In this document: piece by piece, positions 1 to 4,340 of the stretch
Layout of the letters: each line of letters opens with the position of its first letter
How positions within the stretch are numbered: the stretch's first letter is position 1
Assembly: GCA_022572485.1 (NCBI GenBank)
Contig: JACZVU010000131.1
Span: forward strand, 1 to 7,537
From: Myxococcales bacterium
GTDB taxonomy: Bacteria > Myxococcota_A > UBA9160 > SMWR01
DNA: 7,537 nucleotides
Reading direction: 5' to 3'
Program-made: the position numbers and the translations under genes
Notes under the pieces: model-generated
The model's input: only the letters and a program-made list of their open reading frames with translations
Databases searched by the model: none
Told to the model about the DNA's origin: nothing

Positions 1-600
1 GGTATCAAATGGACCTGGCGCGATCGCGTTGACGGTGATGTGCCGACTGGCGAGTTCGTTCGAGAGGATCCGCGTGATGTGATGCAACCCGGCCTTGCTC
101 GCCGCGTACGAGTAGGCGGTCCAGCTCGTCGTGACCGTCCCGAGCATCGAGCCGATGTTGACGACGCGCGCGGGGTCCTCGGCCGTGCCTGCGCTTGCCA
201 GCAGCGGCAACAACTCTCGGGTCAGTACAAACGGTGCGGTCAGATTCAAACCGAGCACCTTGTCCCAAGCATGCCACGGAAACTCTTCCAACGACGCGCC
301 CCAAGCCATGCCCGAATTGTTGACGAGAATGTGCAGGCGATCTTCTCGCTGCTTGATCTCGTCGGCGAGCCCGACCACGCCCTCTTCGGTCGAGAGATCT
401 GCACCCAAGCCGATACAGCGGTCGGCTCCTCCGAGTTCCGCCGCGACCTTTTCGCAGACTTCCCGCTTGCGCGACGCGATGTAGACCTTGGCGCCCGAAG
501 CAACGAGGGCTTCGGTCATCATCCGGCCGATGCCTCGCCCCCCTCCCGTGACGAGCGCCACTTTGCCAGCAACCGAGAAAAGCTGATCGAGTCCGATCAT
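1..600 (-). CDS. SDR-family NAD(P)-dependent oxidoreductase (3' end beyond window)
   Basis: Classical short-chain dehydrogenase/reductase, an NAD(P)-dependent cytoplasmic oxidoreductase. The first 200 residues are visible; classical SDRs are usually about 250, so some 50 C-terminal residues lie beyond the left edge. Seen in the translation: the Rossmann dinucleotide motif TGGGRGIG at residues 18-25, NNSG at 94-97 (normally NNAG), catalytic Asn119, Ser151 and the YAASK motif with Tyr165 and Lys169, then APGPF at 194-198 after the active site. The ATG at 600 is chosen because it gives the usual short lead (MIGLDQLFSVAGKVALVTGG) into the first beta strand. No clear Shine-Dalgarno sequence precedes it. 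The substrate cannot be read from sequence. The nearby acyl-CoA dehydrogenases make a role in acyl-CoA or steroid-like catabolism plausible, but the accessory island separates them, so this is only a guess. It is not part of the dehydrogenase operon as it now stands. Confidence 0.94.
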   Translation of the reverse strand, partial: MIGLDQLFSVAGKVALVTGGGRGIGRMMTEALVASGAKVYIASRKREVCEKVAAELGGADRCIGLGADLSTEEGVVGLADEIKQREDRLHILVNNSGMAWGASLEEFPWHAWDKVLGLNLTAPFVLTRELLPLLASAGTAEDPARVVNIGSMLGTVTTSWTAYSYAASKAGLHHITRILSNELASRHITVNAIAPGPFDT

Positions 601-917
601 GGGTTCGACTCCCGGCTGGTGGACTGGCCAACACATCCTACACGAACGCCTGTGCGCTTCACCAGGAGCGCGACCCGCCTCATTGCGCATCGCACGTCAG
701 GCTCCTGGCTGGCGAATCCTTCGGATTCACTTGCGGCGTCGCACGACCCCATTCTGGGGTCGCTCATGGTCGAGCTCTTCTGCGGAGTGGCTGCACGGGT
801 GCGGTGACGGGAGGCCATCGGGCTCGAACCCCATGTCGCCCTCAGGCCTCCCGTCACCGCACCCAAGCGGCGCTCTTGTTCGAGAGGGCCTCTGGGTACG
901 CCGGTTTTGTTTCGCGC
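601..917. other. Non-coding, highly structured intergenic region
   Basis: No convincing gene. The stretch is rich in inverted repeats: CCAGGAGC 662-669 with GCTCCTGG 701-708; GAATCC 714-719 with GGATTC 723-728 around a 3-nt loop; CGACCCC 744-750 with GGGGTCG 756-762 around a 5-nt loop; and a perfect 20-bp pair at 797-816/845-864. It lies directly upstream of the SDR start on the minus strand, so it could include that gene's leader. It could equally be a dispersed structured repeat or encode a small RNA. None of the stems is followed by a T-tract, so ordinary intrinsic terminators are unlikely. Confidence 0.6.
797..864. repeat. Perfect 20-bp inverted repeat with 28-nt spacer
   Basis: The left arm (797-816) reads GGGTGCGGTGACGGGAGGCC and the right arm (845-864) is its exact reverse complement. 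The 28-nt spacer contains GGGCTCGAACCCC at 820-832. On the minus strand that looks like a tRNA T-loop (GGTTCGAGCC), but no other tRNA arm is present. Such a long perfect stem is very unlikely by chance. It could be a repeat-element palindrome, a strong RNA hairpin or a mobile-element end. No U-tract follows on either strand. Confidence 0.9.
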
Positions 918-999
918 GGGAAAACGGATTCGCTGGGAACCGGGCGTAAGCGCTGTGTGCCCAGACAGACCATGGCTGGTTGTACTTGAGCTTCACTAG
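918..999. repeat. Flanking direct repeat, copy A
   Basis: This 82-nt segment recurs in the same orientation at 4082-4164. Aligned by eye, about 74 of 83 columns match, with one single-base gap. The first 20 nt are identical, and so are the last 36 nt (from GACAGACCATGG to the terminal CTAG). Similarity stops abruptly after CTAG at 999. The two copies bracket the whole TA/protease island. There is no open frame that would mark it as a gene fragment, so it is best seen as a dispersed intergenic repeat or a duplicated junction. Confidence 0.88.
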
Positions 1000-1086
1000 C
1001 TCGGGGCGGTGCACTCCGAACTTCGCCGAAGTCTTGATATTCGATGCCAGACGGTACCACGGCCCGATTCTCCTCTGATGTGGCTC

Positions 1087-1110
1087 GTCAGCTGCAAGCC
1101 GTTGTTGAGC
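1087..1110 (-). other. attC-like half site (integron recombination site remnant)
   Basis: On the minus strand this reads GCTCAAC, AA, then CGGCTTGCAGCTGAC. That is an RYYYAAC R-box followed by an L-box with the same layout as the two fuller sites at 1646-1770 and 2501-2635: six bases, an extrahelical G, then (A/C)AGCTGAC. On the plus strand it ends in GTTGAGC, which fits GTTRRRY. The matching other arm should lie below 1087, but I find none before direct repeat A ends at 999. The site therefore looks truncated at the island junction. Confidence 0.4.
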
Positions 1111-1128
1111 GGCTCTCGTGGTGTCTGG

Positions 1129-1138
1129 CGTTATAACG
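1129..1138. promoter_or_regulatory. Palindrome upstream of RHH antitoxin, candidate operator
   Basis: CGTTATAACG is a perfect 10-bp palindrome ending 23 nt before the antitoxin start. RHH antitoxins commonly repress their own operon by binding short palindromes overlapping the promoter, so this is a reasonable operator candidate. The central TATAAC is also -10-like. Confidence 0.35.
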
Positions 1139-1147
1139 TCAAAGCGC

Positions 1148-1153
1148 TACAAT
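1148..1153 (+). promoter_or_regulatory. Candidate -10 box for TA operon (possible leaderless mRNA)
   Basis: TACAAT lies 8 nt before the ATG at 1162, so transcription from it would start at or next to the start codon. No Shine-Dalgarno sequence precedes that ATG, which agrees with a leaderless transcript. The -35 element is not obvious. Confidence 0.3.
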
Positions 1154-1161
1154 CGTCCGAC

Positions 1162-1392
1162 ATGGGAGAACCTAAGCGAGCCACAGTGTACTTCGACGTG
1201 AAGATTCACCGAGCACTCCGGTTGAAAGCAGCAGAAATGGATCGCTCTGTGTCGGATCTGGTGAACGAGGCCGTTCGGGAGAGCCTTTCCGAAGACGCCG
1301 CCGATCTAGAGGCATTCAAAGATCGATCTCGTGAGCGCCGCCACAAGTTCCAGGACGTGTTGAAGCAGTTGAAACGAAGTGGCGCAATATAG
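1162..1392 (+). CDS. Ribbon-helix-helix (CopG-like) antitoxin
   Basis: Probable antitoxin of a type II toxin-antitoxin pair. It would neutralise the RelE/ParE-like toxin encoded next and repress the operon. The 76-residue product shows the RHH plan: a DNA-contacting beta strand RATVYFDV (6-13), helix 1 over KIHRALRLKAAEM (14-26), a turn, and helix 2 over SVSDLVNEAVRESL (29-42). The charged tail (43-76, DLEAFKDRSRERRHKF and onward) is the usual toxin-wrapping part. The frame is open back to 1009, but the ATG at 1162 is preferred because the RHH strand begins right after it and the upstream residues resemble no domain. Its last 14 nt overlap the toxin start, a coupling typical of TA operons. 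No Shine-Dalgarno sequence is visible, and a TACAAT box sits 8 nt upstream. The family is clear; the exact subtype is not. Confidence 0.9.
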   Translation: MGEPKRATVYFDVKIHRALRLKAAEMDRSVSDLVNEAVRESLSEDAADLEAFKDRSRERRHKFQDVLKQLKRSGAI

Positions 1393-1642
1393 CGTCGAGA
1401 TTCGAACATCTGCGATCAAGGAACTGAAAGCCGTCGCACCAAAGAGCGAGCGGCAGCGGATCGCACGAAAGATAGCAGCGCTCGCGAAGGAGCCTCGCCC
1501 GCGCGGTTGCGAGAAACTCGCTGGTCGAGGCGACCGATACCGCGTTCGCCAAGGCCGATACCGCATCGTCTACGCCCTAGACGATACGAGCTTGGTCGTC
1601 GACGTCGTGAAGATCGGGCACCGAAAGGAAGTGTACCGCTGA
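1379..1642 (+). CDS. RelE/ParE-superfamily toxin
   Basis: Small basic toxin (87 residues, normal for the family) paired with the preceding RHH antitoxin. RelE members cleave mRNA on the ribosome and ParE members poison gyrase; the sequence does not settle which applies. Diagnostic features are the N-terminal strand QYSVEIRTSAIKEL, the helical KSERQRIARKIAALAKEPRP, then DRYRVRQGRYRIVYALDD (52-69) and VVKIGHRKEVYR (76-87), the standard RelE/ParE C-terminal strands with Arg62, His81, Arg82 and Tyr86. Translation starts at GTG 1379, inside the antitoxin's last codons, which implies translational coupling. The stop is followed within 3 nt by an R-box-like GCCCAAC (1646-1652), so the pair fills its putative cassette almost exactly. 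No frame damage is seen. Confidence 0.92.
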   Translation: MAQYSVEIRTSAIKELKAVAPKSERQRIARKIAALAKEPRPRGCEKLAGRGDRYRVRQGRYRIVYALDDTSLVVDVVKIGHRKEVYR

Positions 1643-1645
1643 GCC

Positions 1646-1770
1646 GCCCAACGGATCGGCGATAAGCTGCCGGCCGCTGACCGTCAACGACAAGGCAACC
1701 AAGATCGCCGTCAGAATGCTACCCAAGTTGGCCCGGGCTAGGGTCGGTCAGCTTCATCGCCTCGTTAGGC
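1646..1770 (-). other. attC-like integron recombination site
   Basis: A 125-nt imperfect hairpin with attC architecture. The ends are GCCCAAC (1646-1652) and GTTAGGC (1764-1770), fitting RYYYAAC and GTTRRRY. Inside them GGCGATAAGCTG (1658-1669) pairs with CAGCTTCATCGCC (1749-1761) as a 12-bp stem, leaving C1755 extrahelical. Pairing continues (CCG with CGG) past a second unpaired base. In known attC sites the extrahelical base lies in the gene-proximal L box, so this site would be oriented along the minus strand: GCCTAAC, GA, GGCGAT-G-AAGCTGACC. attC sites run from about 55 to 140 nt, so the length fits. The inner part (about 1675-1745) would be the variable terminal structure. It separates the two TA modules. 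Confidence 0.62.
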
Positions 1771-1788
1771 CGCGCGCTCCCCAGCATA

Positions 1789-1817
1789 TTGATGAAATGT
1801 CTGATGCGACATATCCT
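1789..1817 (+). promoter_or_regulatory. Candidate promoter for HigBA-like operon
   Basis: TTGATG (1789-1794) and TATCCT (1812-1817) are separated by exactly 17 nt. The ATG at 1825 begins 8 nt after the -10 box, so the mRNA would be leaderless or nearly so. No Shine-Dalgarno sequence precedes 1825, which agrees. The promoter lies just inside the cassette, after the R-box at 1764-1770. Confidence 0.42.
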
Positions 1818-1824
1818 ATCGCGT

Positions 1825-2166
1825 ATGGCGGGCACTGACAAGCTGGTTGTATGGCTGGCCGGCGAGATCCGAACTCCGCCGTTGTCCGAGAAGGCTCGCT
1901 TGGAGGCGGGCCTTCTACTGCGGCGACTCCAGAGGGGCGAGGCGCTGGGGATGCCGCACGCACGGCCAATGCCGCGGGTGGGGCGAAAGTGCTCCGAGCT
2001 CCGGATACGCGATGACAACAAGACCTGACGGATCATGGTGCGCGTGGACAGTGATGCGGTCGTGATTGTAGATGTGTTCTCGAAGAAGACCCGCACGACA
2101 CCCAGCAAGGTGATTCAGGCGTGCCGCGAGCGCCTCCGGCGCTACGACGAGACTACGAGGGAATGA
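1825..2166 (+). pseudogene. HigB/Gp49-like toxin, interrupted by an in-frame TGA
   Basis: The frame encodes a 113-codon protein of the phage Gp49-like/HigB RelE-fold toxin family, which cleave mRNA. Before the break: VVWLAGEIRTPPLSEKAR (8-25), LLLRRLQRGEALGMPHARPM (30-49) and CSELRIRDDNKT (56-67). Codon 68 is TGA (2026-2028). The same frame then continues with family-typical sequence: RIMVRVDSDAVVIVDVFSKK, then TRTTPSKVIQACRERLRRYD, to a second TGA at 2164. Family members normally have Trp at the interrupted place (KTWRI), so a TGG to TGA change explains the break without any frameshift. The truncated 67-residue product would lack the C-terminal strands and is probably inactive. ATG 1825 is preferred over the upstream TTG 1789 because a promoter-like pair sits at 1789-1817. 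The antitoxin follows after 4 nt. A sequencing error is possible. Confidence 0.85.
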
Positions 2167-2170
2167 GACG

Positions 2171-2506
2171 ATGGCGATGAAGAGAAAGAAGCGCGAGCGA
2201 CTTGAGGCCGCCGGTTGGCGCGTGGGGACCGCGGCGGGCTTTCTCGGTCTTACGAAAGAGGAGGCCGCCTTCGTTGAGATGAAGCTGGCGCTCGCGGACA
2301 GCGTACGAAGACGGCGGCAGGCGAGGCGGCTGACCCAAATTCAGCTGGCAAGGCGGATTGGCTCGAGCCAGTCGCGAGTTGCGAAGATGGAGGCGGCCGA
2401 CCCCTCGGTCTCGATCGACCTTCTGGTGCGGACGCTGCTCGAAATGGGAGCAAGTCGGGCCGCGCTCGCACGCGTGATCAGCAGGCGTGCTCGTCGCGCT
2501 GCCTAA
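2171..2506 (+). CDS. XRE-family (HigA-like) antitoxin with helix-turn-helix
   Basis: DNA-binding antitoxin of the HigBA-like pair, 111 residues. The N-terminal half (RLEAAGWRVGTAAGFLGLTK, 10-29, then EEAAFVEMKLALADSVRRRR, 30-49) is typical of XRE antitoxins that follow Gp49-like toxins. The HTH_XRE domain covers about 40-95, with the helix-turn-helix at RLTQIQLARRIGSSQSRVAK (53-72). The basic tail SRRARRAA is unremarkable. Translation probably begins at ATG 2171, 4 nt after the toxin stop, with a purine-rich GAGG at 2157-2160; ATG 2177 is an alternative. The gene is intact while its toxin is not. It may persist as a repressor or as an antitoxin against related toxins elsewhere, or be in early decay. 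Its stop codon (TAA 2504-2506) lies inside the R-box-like GCCTAAC of the next attC-like site. Confidence 0.92.
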   Translation: MAMKRKKRERLEAAGWRVGTAAGFLGLTKEEAAFVEMKLALADSVRRRRQARRLTQIQLARRIGSSQSRVAKMEAADPSVSIDLLVRTLLEMGASRAALARVISRRARRAA

Positions 2507-2635
2507 CGGGCCTGCGGTTCAGCTGCGCCCAACAGCGCTGACCGCCAACGCTGGGACACGGCGCCCGCCGCCAGAAAGCTACCACGGATCGATTGGAAGA
2601 ACCTGTTGAGTGTCAGCTGCAACCGCTTGATTCTC
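2501..2635 (-). other. attC-like integron recombination site with one degenerate R-box
   Basis: About 135 nt. One end is GCCTAAC (2501-2507), overlapping the XRE antitoxin stop. GCGGTTCAGCTG (2514-2525) pairs with CAGCTGCAACCGC (2614-2626) as a 12-bp stem with C2620 extrahelical, the same layout as the site at 1646-1770. Read on the minus strand: AA, GCGGTT-G-CAGCTGAC, loop, and the terminal R-box GTTAGGC. The opposite R-box is degenerate: GATTCTC (2629-2635) where GTTRRRY is expected. The site may be damaged, or this may be where cassette sequence joins other DNA. A second local stem, using GACCGC at 2540-2545, can form inside it. Confidence 0.52.
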
Positions 2636-3082
2636 ATCCAGGCCCTGTTGCTGTATTCTCAGCGCAACGAAGTAGCGCCAGTGCATTCATGCTGGCAGGG
2701 AGGAAAAGAAGATCATTGATTTGCCCGCCGAAGTGCGGGCAACCATTCGTGCAGCGCCGATGATCGGCCTCGCGAGAGTTCTGCCCCTTTCTTGAGCCCG
2801 GATCTAACTGGACGTAGAGCCAGACAACTTTGAGTGGACGAGCGAGGGAACGGATGAGTTTCTGGGACACGGAGTGGCAACGAGGCTCCGACCAAGATTC
2901 CCGATAGGTGTTTGGTGCAGGCTCGAAGCCTGGAACCAGAAGAAGTGAAACGAAAGGCAGAACCTCAGTAGGTCGGCGCGCTTCGAACGACGCCCCCAGC
3001 AGGGCAGGCGTTGCTGTTTGCTAGTGCCTATTGCGACCGAGGGCCTGATAGGTGTTGGGCGGCGCGCCACTCGGACAGCAGC
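2636..3082. other. Gene-poor stretch of the island with small hairpins
   Basis: No gene that I can support. A 78-codon minus-strand frame opens at GTG 2870 and ends at TGA 2634-2636, right at the degenerate R-box of the attC-like site. That is where a cassette gene would end, but its protein resembles nothing I recognise and its composition is not convincing. Structures seen: TTGCCCGC 2721-2728 with GCGGGCAA 2735-2742 (perfect 8 bp, 6-nt loop), and GCCAG 2677-2681 with CTGGC 2692-2696. The 10-mer GATAGGTGTT occurs at 2903-2912 and 3047-3056. GTTGGGC at 3054-3060 is R-box-like and lies 22 nt past the protease stop. Confidence 0.5.
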
Positions 3083-3883
3083 CTACGAGTACTTGCTCTC
3101 GATCTCGGATACGAGCCATGAGTAGATGCTTGCGTCTCCGTGGCACTTGATGAAGCAGGAGTCTCCATCTCTTGCTGTTTGATAGAACGCCACACCTCTG
3201 AGGAGGTAATCGATGATTCGAAACTCACCACGCTCTTCGAGCACTTCGGTCTGCCAAAGACCGCCGCCGCTCACACCACCGTAGCTTTCAGGAAGGGCGT
3301 TGGTACTCGAATAGACGGCGGGAACCCAGTAATAGTCGAAAGCTCCCTCGATTACGTAGCACTGGGGTGCAGGGGCTACGCCACATTGGCCGAACACGCA
3401 GAAGGGAGCTGTGCGCATCGATGCCTTCTCCTCCGGGAACCCGAAGATGCACCATGGACCGCGCTCGCGAGCACGAGACTCCATCTTTTTCTTGTGATGC
3501 TCCAGATTGACGAACGAACGAACGGCCTTGATAGTGCCGAGATTCGCGTCCGGTAGGCGTACAAAAGCGATGTCGGGGCCAGCTTGTTCGGTCGCTCCGG
3601 TGGCTGAGAGGATTAGATCGAGGTGCCTCGCCTCGATGGAGAATCGATGCGCACTTTTGTGCAGCACGATGCCGACTTCGGGGCCGCTATGCAACTGTTC
3701 GGCGACGTGTCTTGCAGTGAGGATGCCGTGAGTGTCTCGATGCCTGACCAGAGTGCCTGAGCCTATCAATTGGGCCGCGCACCTCGTGACTCTGACGAGC
3801 GCCACAGAGAACGGTGCGAGTTCGACGGCGTGCGCATTGATCAGGGCGTCCGGTAGATCGATGAGGCGTACTTGCTTACGCAT
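3083..3883 (-). CDS. Trypsin-like (chymotrypsin-fold) serine protease; export signal out of frame
   Basis: A 266-residue product with the triad motifs of S1/trypsin-like peptidases in order: GSGTLVR (41-47) leading to GILTARHV with His59, GPDIAFVRL with Asp104, and GGVSGGGLW with Ser205. It would hydrolyse peptide bonds; the substrate is unknown. I do not recognise the subfamily. The frame extends upstream to 3967, but those residues look non-native. On the same strand, in another frame, a well-initiated ORF (3876-3932) encodes a perfect-looking signal peptide that ends exactly at the ATG used here. Dropping one T would fuse it in frame (…SLYA-KQVRLIDLP), giving a periplasmic or secreted protease. 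So the gene is frameshifted, mis-sequenced, or translated by coupling from the ATGCGTAA overlap. ATG 3883 has no Shine-Dalgarno sequence of its own. The gene is opposite in strand to the TA pairs. R-box-like heptamers lie on both sides of it (3973-3979 and 3054-3060), so it may be another cassette. Confidence 0.72.
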   Translation of the reverse strand: MRKQVRLIDLPDALINAHAVELAPFSVALVRVTRCAAQLIGSGTLVRHRDTHGILTARHVAEQLHSGPEVGIVLHKSAHRFSIEARHLDLILSATGATEQAGPDIAFVRLPDANLGTIKAVRSFVNLEHHKKKMESRARERGPWCIFGFPEEKASMRTAPFCVFGQCGVAPAPQCYVIEGAFDYYWVPAVYSSTNALPESYGGVSGGGLWQTEVLEERGEFRIIDYLLRGVAFYQTARDGDSCFIKCHGDASIYSWLVSEIESKYS

Positions 3884-3932
3884 AGAGCGAGACGGGAACC
3901 AGAAAAATAAGAGCGACGGTAAGGGTGCGCAT
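3876..3932 (-). CDS. 18-residue signal-peptide-like ORF ahead of the protease
   Basis: Encodes MRTLTVALIFLVPVSLYA and then TAA. It has a basic n-region, a hydrophobic core LTVALIFLVPVSL, and SLYA as a plausible signal-peptidase I site. GGAGG at 3938-3942 sits 5 nt before the ATG, the best ribosome site near the protease. The terminal ATGCGTAA overlaps the protease start at 3883. Because a signal peptide alone has no obvious use, I read it as the original N-terminus of the protease, separated by a one-base insertion. Translation coupling or programmed frameshifting are the alternatives. Confidence 0.5.
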   Translation of the reverse strand: MRTLTVALIFLVPVSLYA

Positions 3933-3937
3933 AGACA

Positions 3938-3942
3938 CCTCC
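3938..3942 (-). promoter_or_regulatory. Strong Shine-Dalgarno site for the protease signal peptide
   Basis: GGAGG on the minus strand, 5 nt before the ATG at 3932. It decides the start: it serves the signal-peptide frame, not the protease frame as it now reads. Confidence 0.65.
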
Positions 3943-4081
3943 GAGTATCCCCCGCGATCGAAGTCATACACCATCTAACGACTCCGAGGAGAAATCTTTG
4001 ACCTTGTTCCCTTGATCTCTAACGATCATCGCAACACTTGAAGAATTCAATGATATGGATTCGGTGGGGTATCGCGATGCT

Positions 4082-4164
4082 GGGAAAACGGATTCGCTGG
4101 GGTCCGAAACGCAAGAGCTGCGTGCCCGGACAGACCATGGCTGGTTGTACTTGAGCTTCACTAG
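4082..4164. repeat. Flanking direct repeat, copy B
   Basis: Same orientation as copy A at 918-999. The first 20 and last 36 nt are identical and differences are confined to the middle, about 89 percent identity by hand alignment. It ends in the same CTAG, after which the two flanks differ completely. Here the CTAG is also the first part of the hairpin at 4161-4237. The spacing between copies (about 3.17 kb) equals the whole accessory island. Confidence 0.88.
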
Positions 4165-4237
4165 AGAGCCGCGCAGAATAGGGTGACGCCGGCTTCTGAC
4201 GAAGAGGCGCGTCACCCAGAATTGCGAAGCTCTCTAG
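4161..4237. repeat. Long imperfect hairpin abutting direct repeat B
   Basis: CTAGAGAG (4161-4168) pairs with CTCTCTAG (4230-4237), and GGGTGACGC (4181-4189) pairs with GCGTCACCC (4209-4217). A few extra pairs lie between them, giving a 77-nt stem-loop. It sits 104 nt past the dehydrogenase operon's stop on the minus strand, so it could end that transcript, but there is no U-tract. It could instead be the boundary structure of a repeat element. Confidence 0.7.
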
Positions 4238-4340
4238 CCGGGGCCCAGTTGGCCGGATCGAGTTCTGAGCGAGTGGCTCTTGCGTCCCGGTCCCCGAGCA
4301 CACGCCACGCGTTGAATCGGGTTCTAATGGGGCCACGCTC

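Larger units (their letters stand above)
1000..1161. other. Left end of accessory island, upstream of RHH antitoxin
   Basis: No gene before 1162. The stretch runs from the end of direct repeat A into an attC-like half site (1087-1110) and then the promoter area of the RHH antitoxin. Its first ~85 nt show no recognisable partner for the half site. Confidence 0.5.
1087..2635. mobile_element. Putative integron cassette segment (CALIN-like) with two TA modules
   Basis: Three attC-like sequences (half site 1087-1110, site 1646-1770, site 2501-2635) divide this stretch into two cassette-sized units of roughly 0.65 and 0.74 kb, each carrying one TA pair that nearly fills it. TA cassettes are typical passengers of large chromosomal integrons, where they stabilise the array. 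No integrase gene or attI is present in the window, so at most this is an attC cluster lacking an integrase. The attC-like sites appear to point along the minus strand while both TA pairs are on the plus strand. The assignment rests on box sequences and hand-paired stems only. Confidence 0.5.
3968..4340. other. Right end of the island: non-coding, with repeat B and a long hairpin
   Basis: No gene found. The stretch holds an R-box-like ATCTAAC (3973-3979), a notably AT-rich part (27 of 60 bases are G/C at 4021-4080), direct repeat B (4082-4164), a long imperfect hairpin (4161-4237), and about 100 nt of unremarkable GC-rich sequence up to the dehydrogenase stop at 4341. Confidence 0.6.

Noticed and set aside
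597..618. Possible tRNA T-arm (GGGTTCGACTCCC)
   Set aside because: No acceptor, D or anticodon arms fit, and the upstream part is the SDR coding sequence.
727..1014. Minus-strand open frame beginning with an MGFEP-like peptide further in
   Set aside because: It runs through the inverted repeats and direct repeat A, has no domain features, and is the kind of spurious frame produced by TTCGA-containing repeats.
1000..2700. CRISPR array
   Set aside because: The repeated attC-like pieces are few, irregularly spaced and different in sequence; no repeat-spacer pattern exists.
2721..2742. 8-bp perfect hairpin as a terminator
   Set aside because: No T-run on either side and no gene ending nearby on either strand.
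2689..2795. Plus-strand peptide with GGGAGG upstream (…IIDLPAEVRATIRAAPMIGL)
   Set aside because: It looks protein-like and has a ribosome-site-like sequence, but lacks a normal start codon and is very short. It may be a gene fragment, but I cannot support it.
2802..2808. ATCTAAC as an attC R-box for the protease cassette
   Set aside because: It would make a 259-nt site with no complementary L arms, well beyond normal attC size.
2634..2870. 78-codon minus-strand frame ending at the attC-like site
   Set aside because: Its position fits a cassette gene, but it has a GTG start, no ribosome site, an unconvincing composition and no recognisable family.
3140..3556. 138-codon plus-strand frame opposite the protease
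   Set aside because: The minus strand carries His/Asp/Ser protease motifs in order; the plus frame has no recognisable feature.
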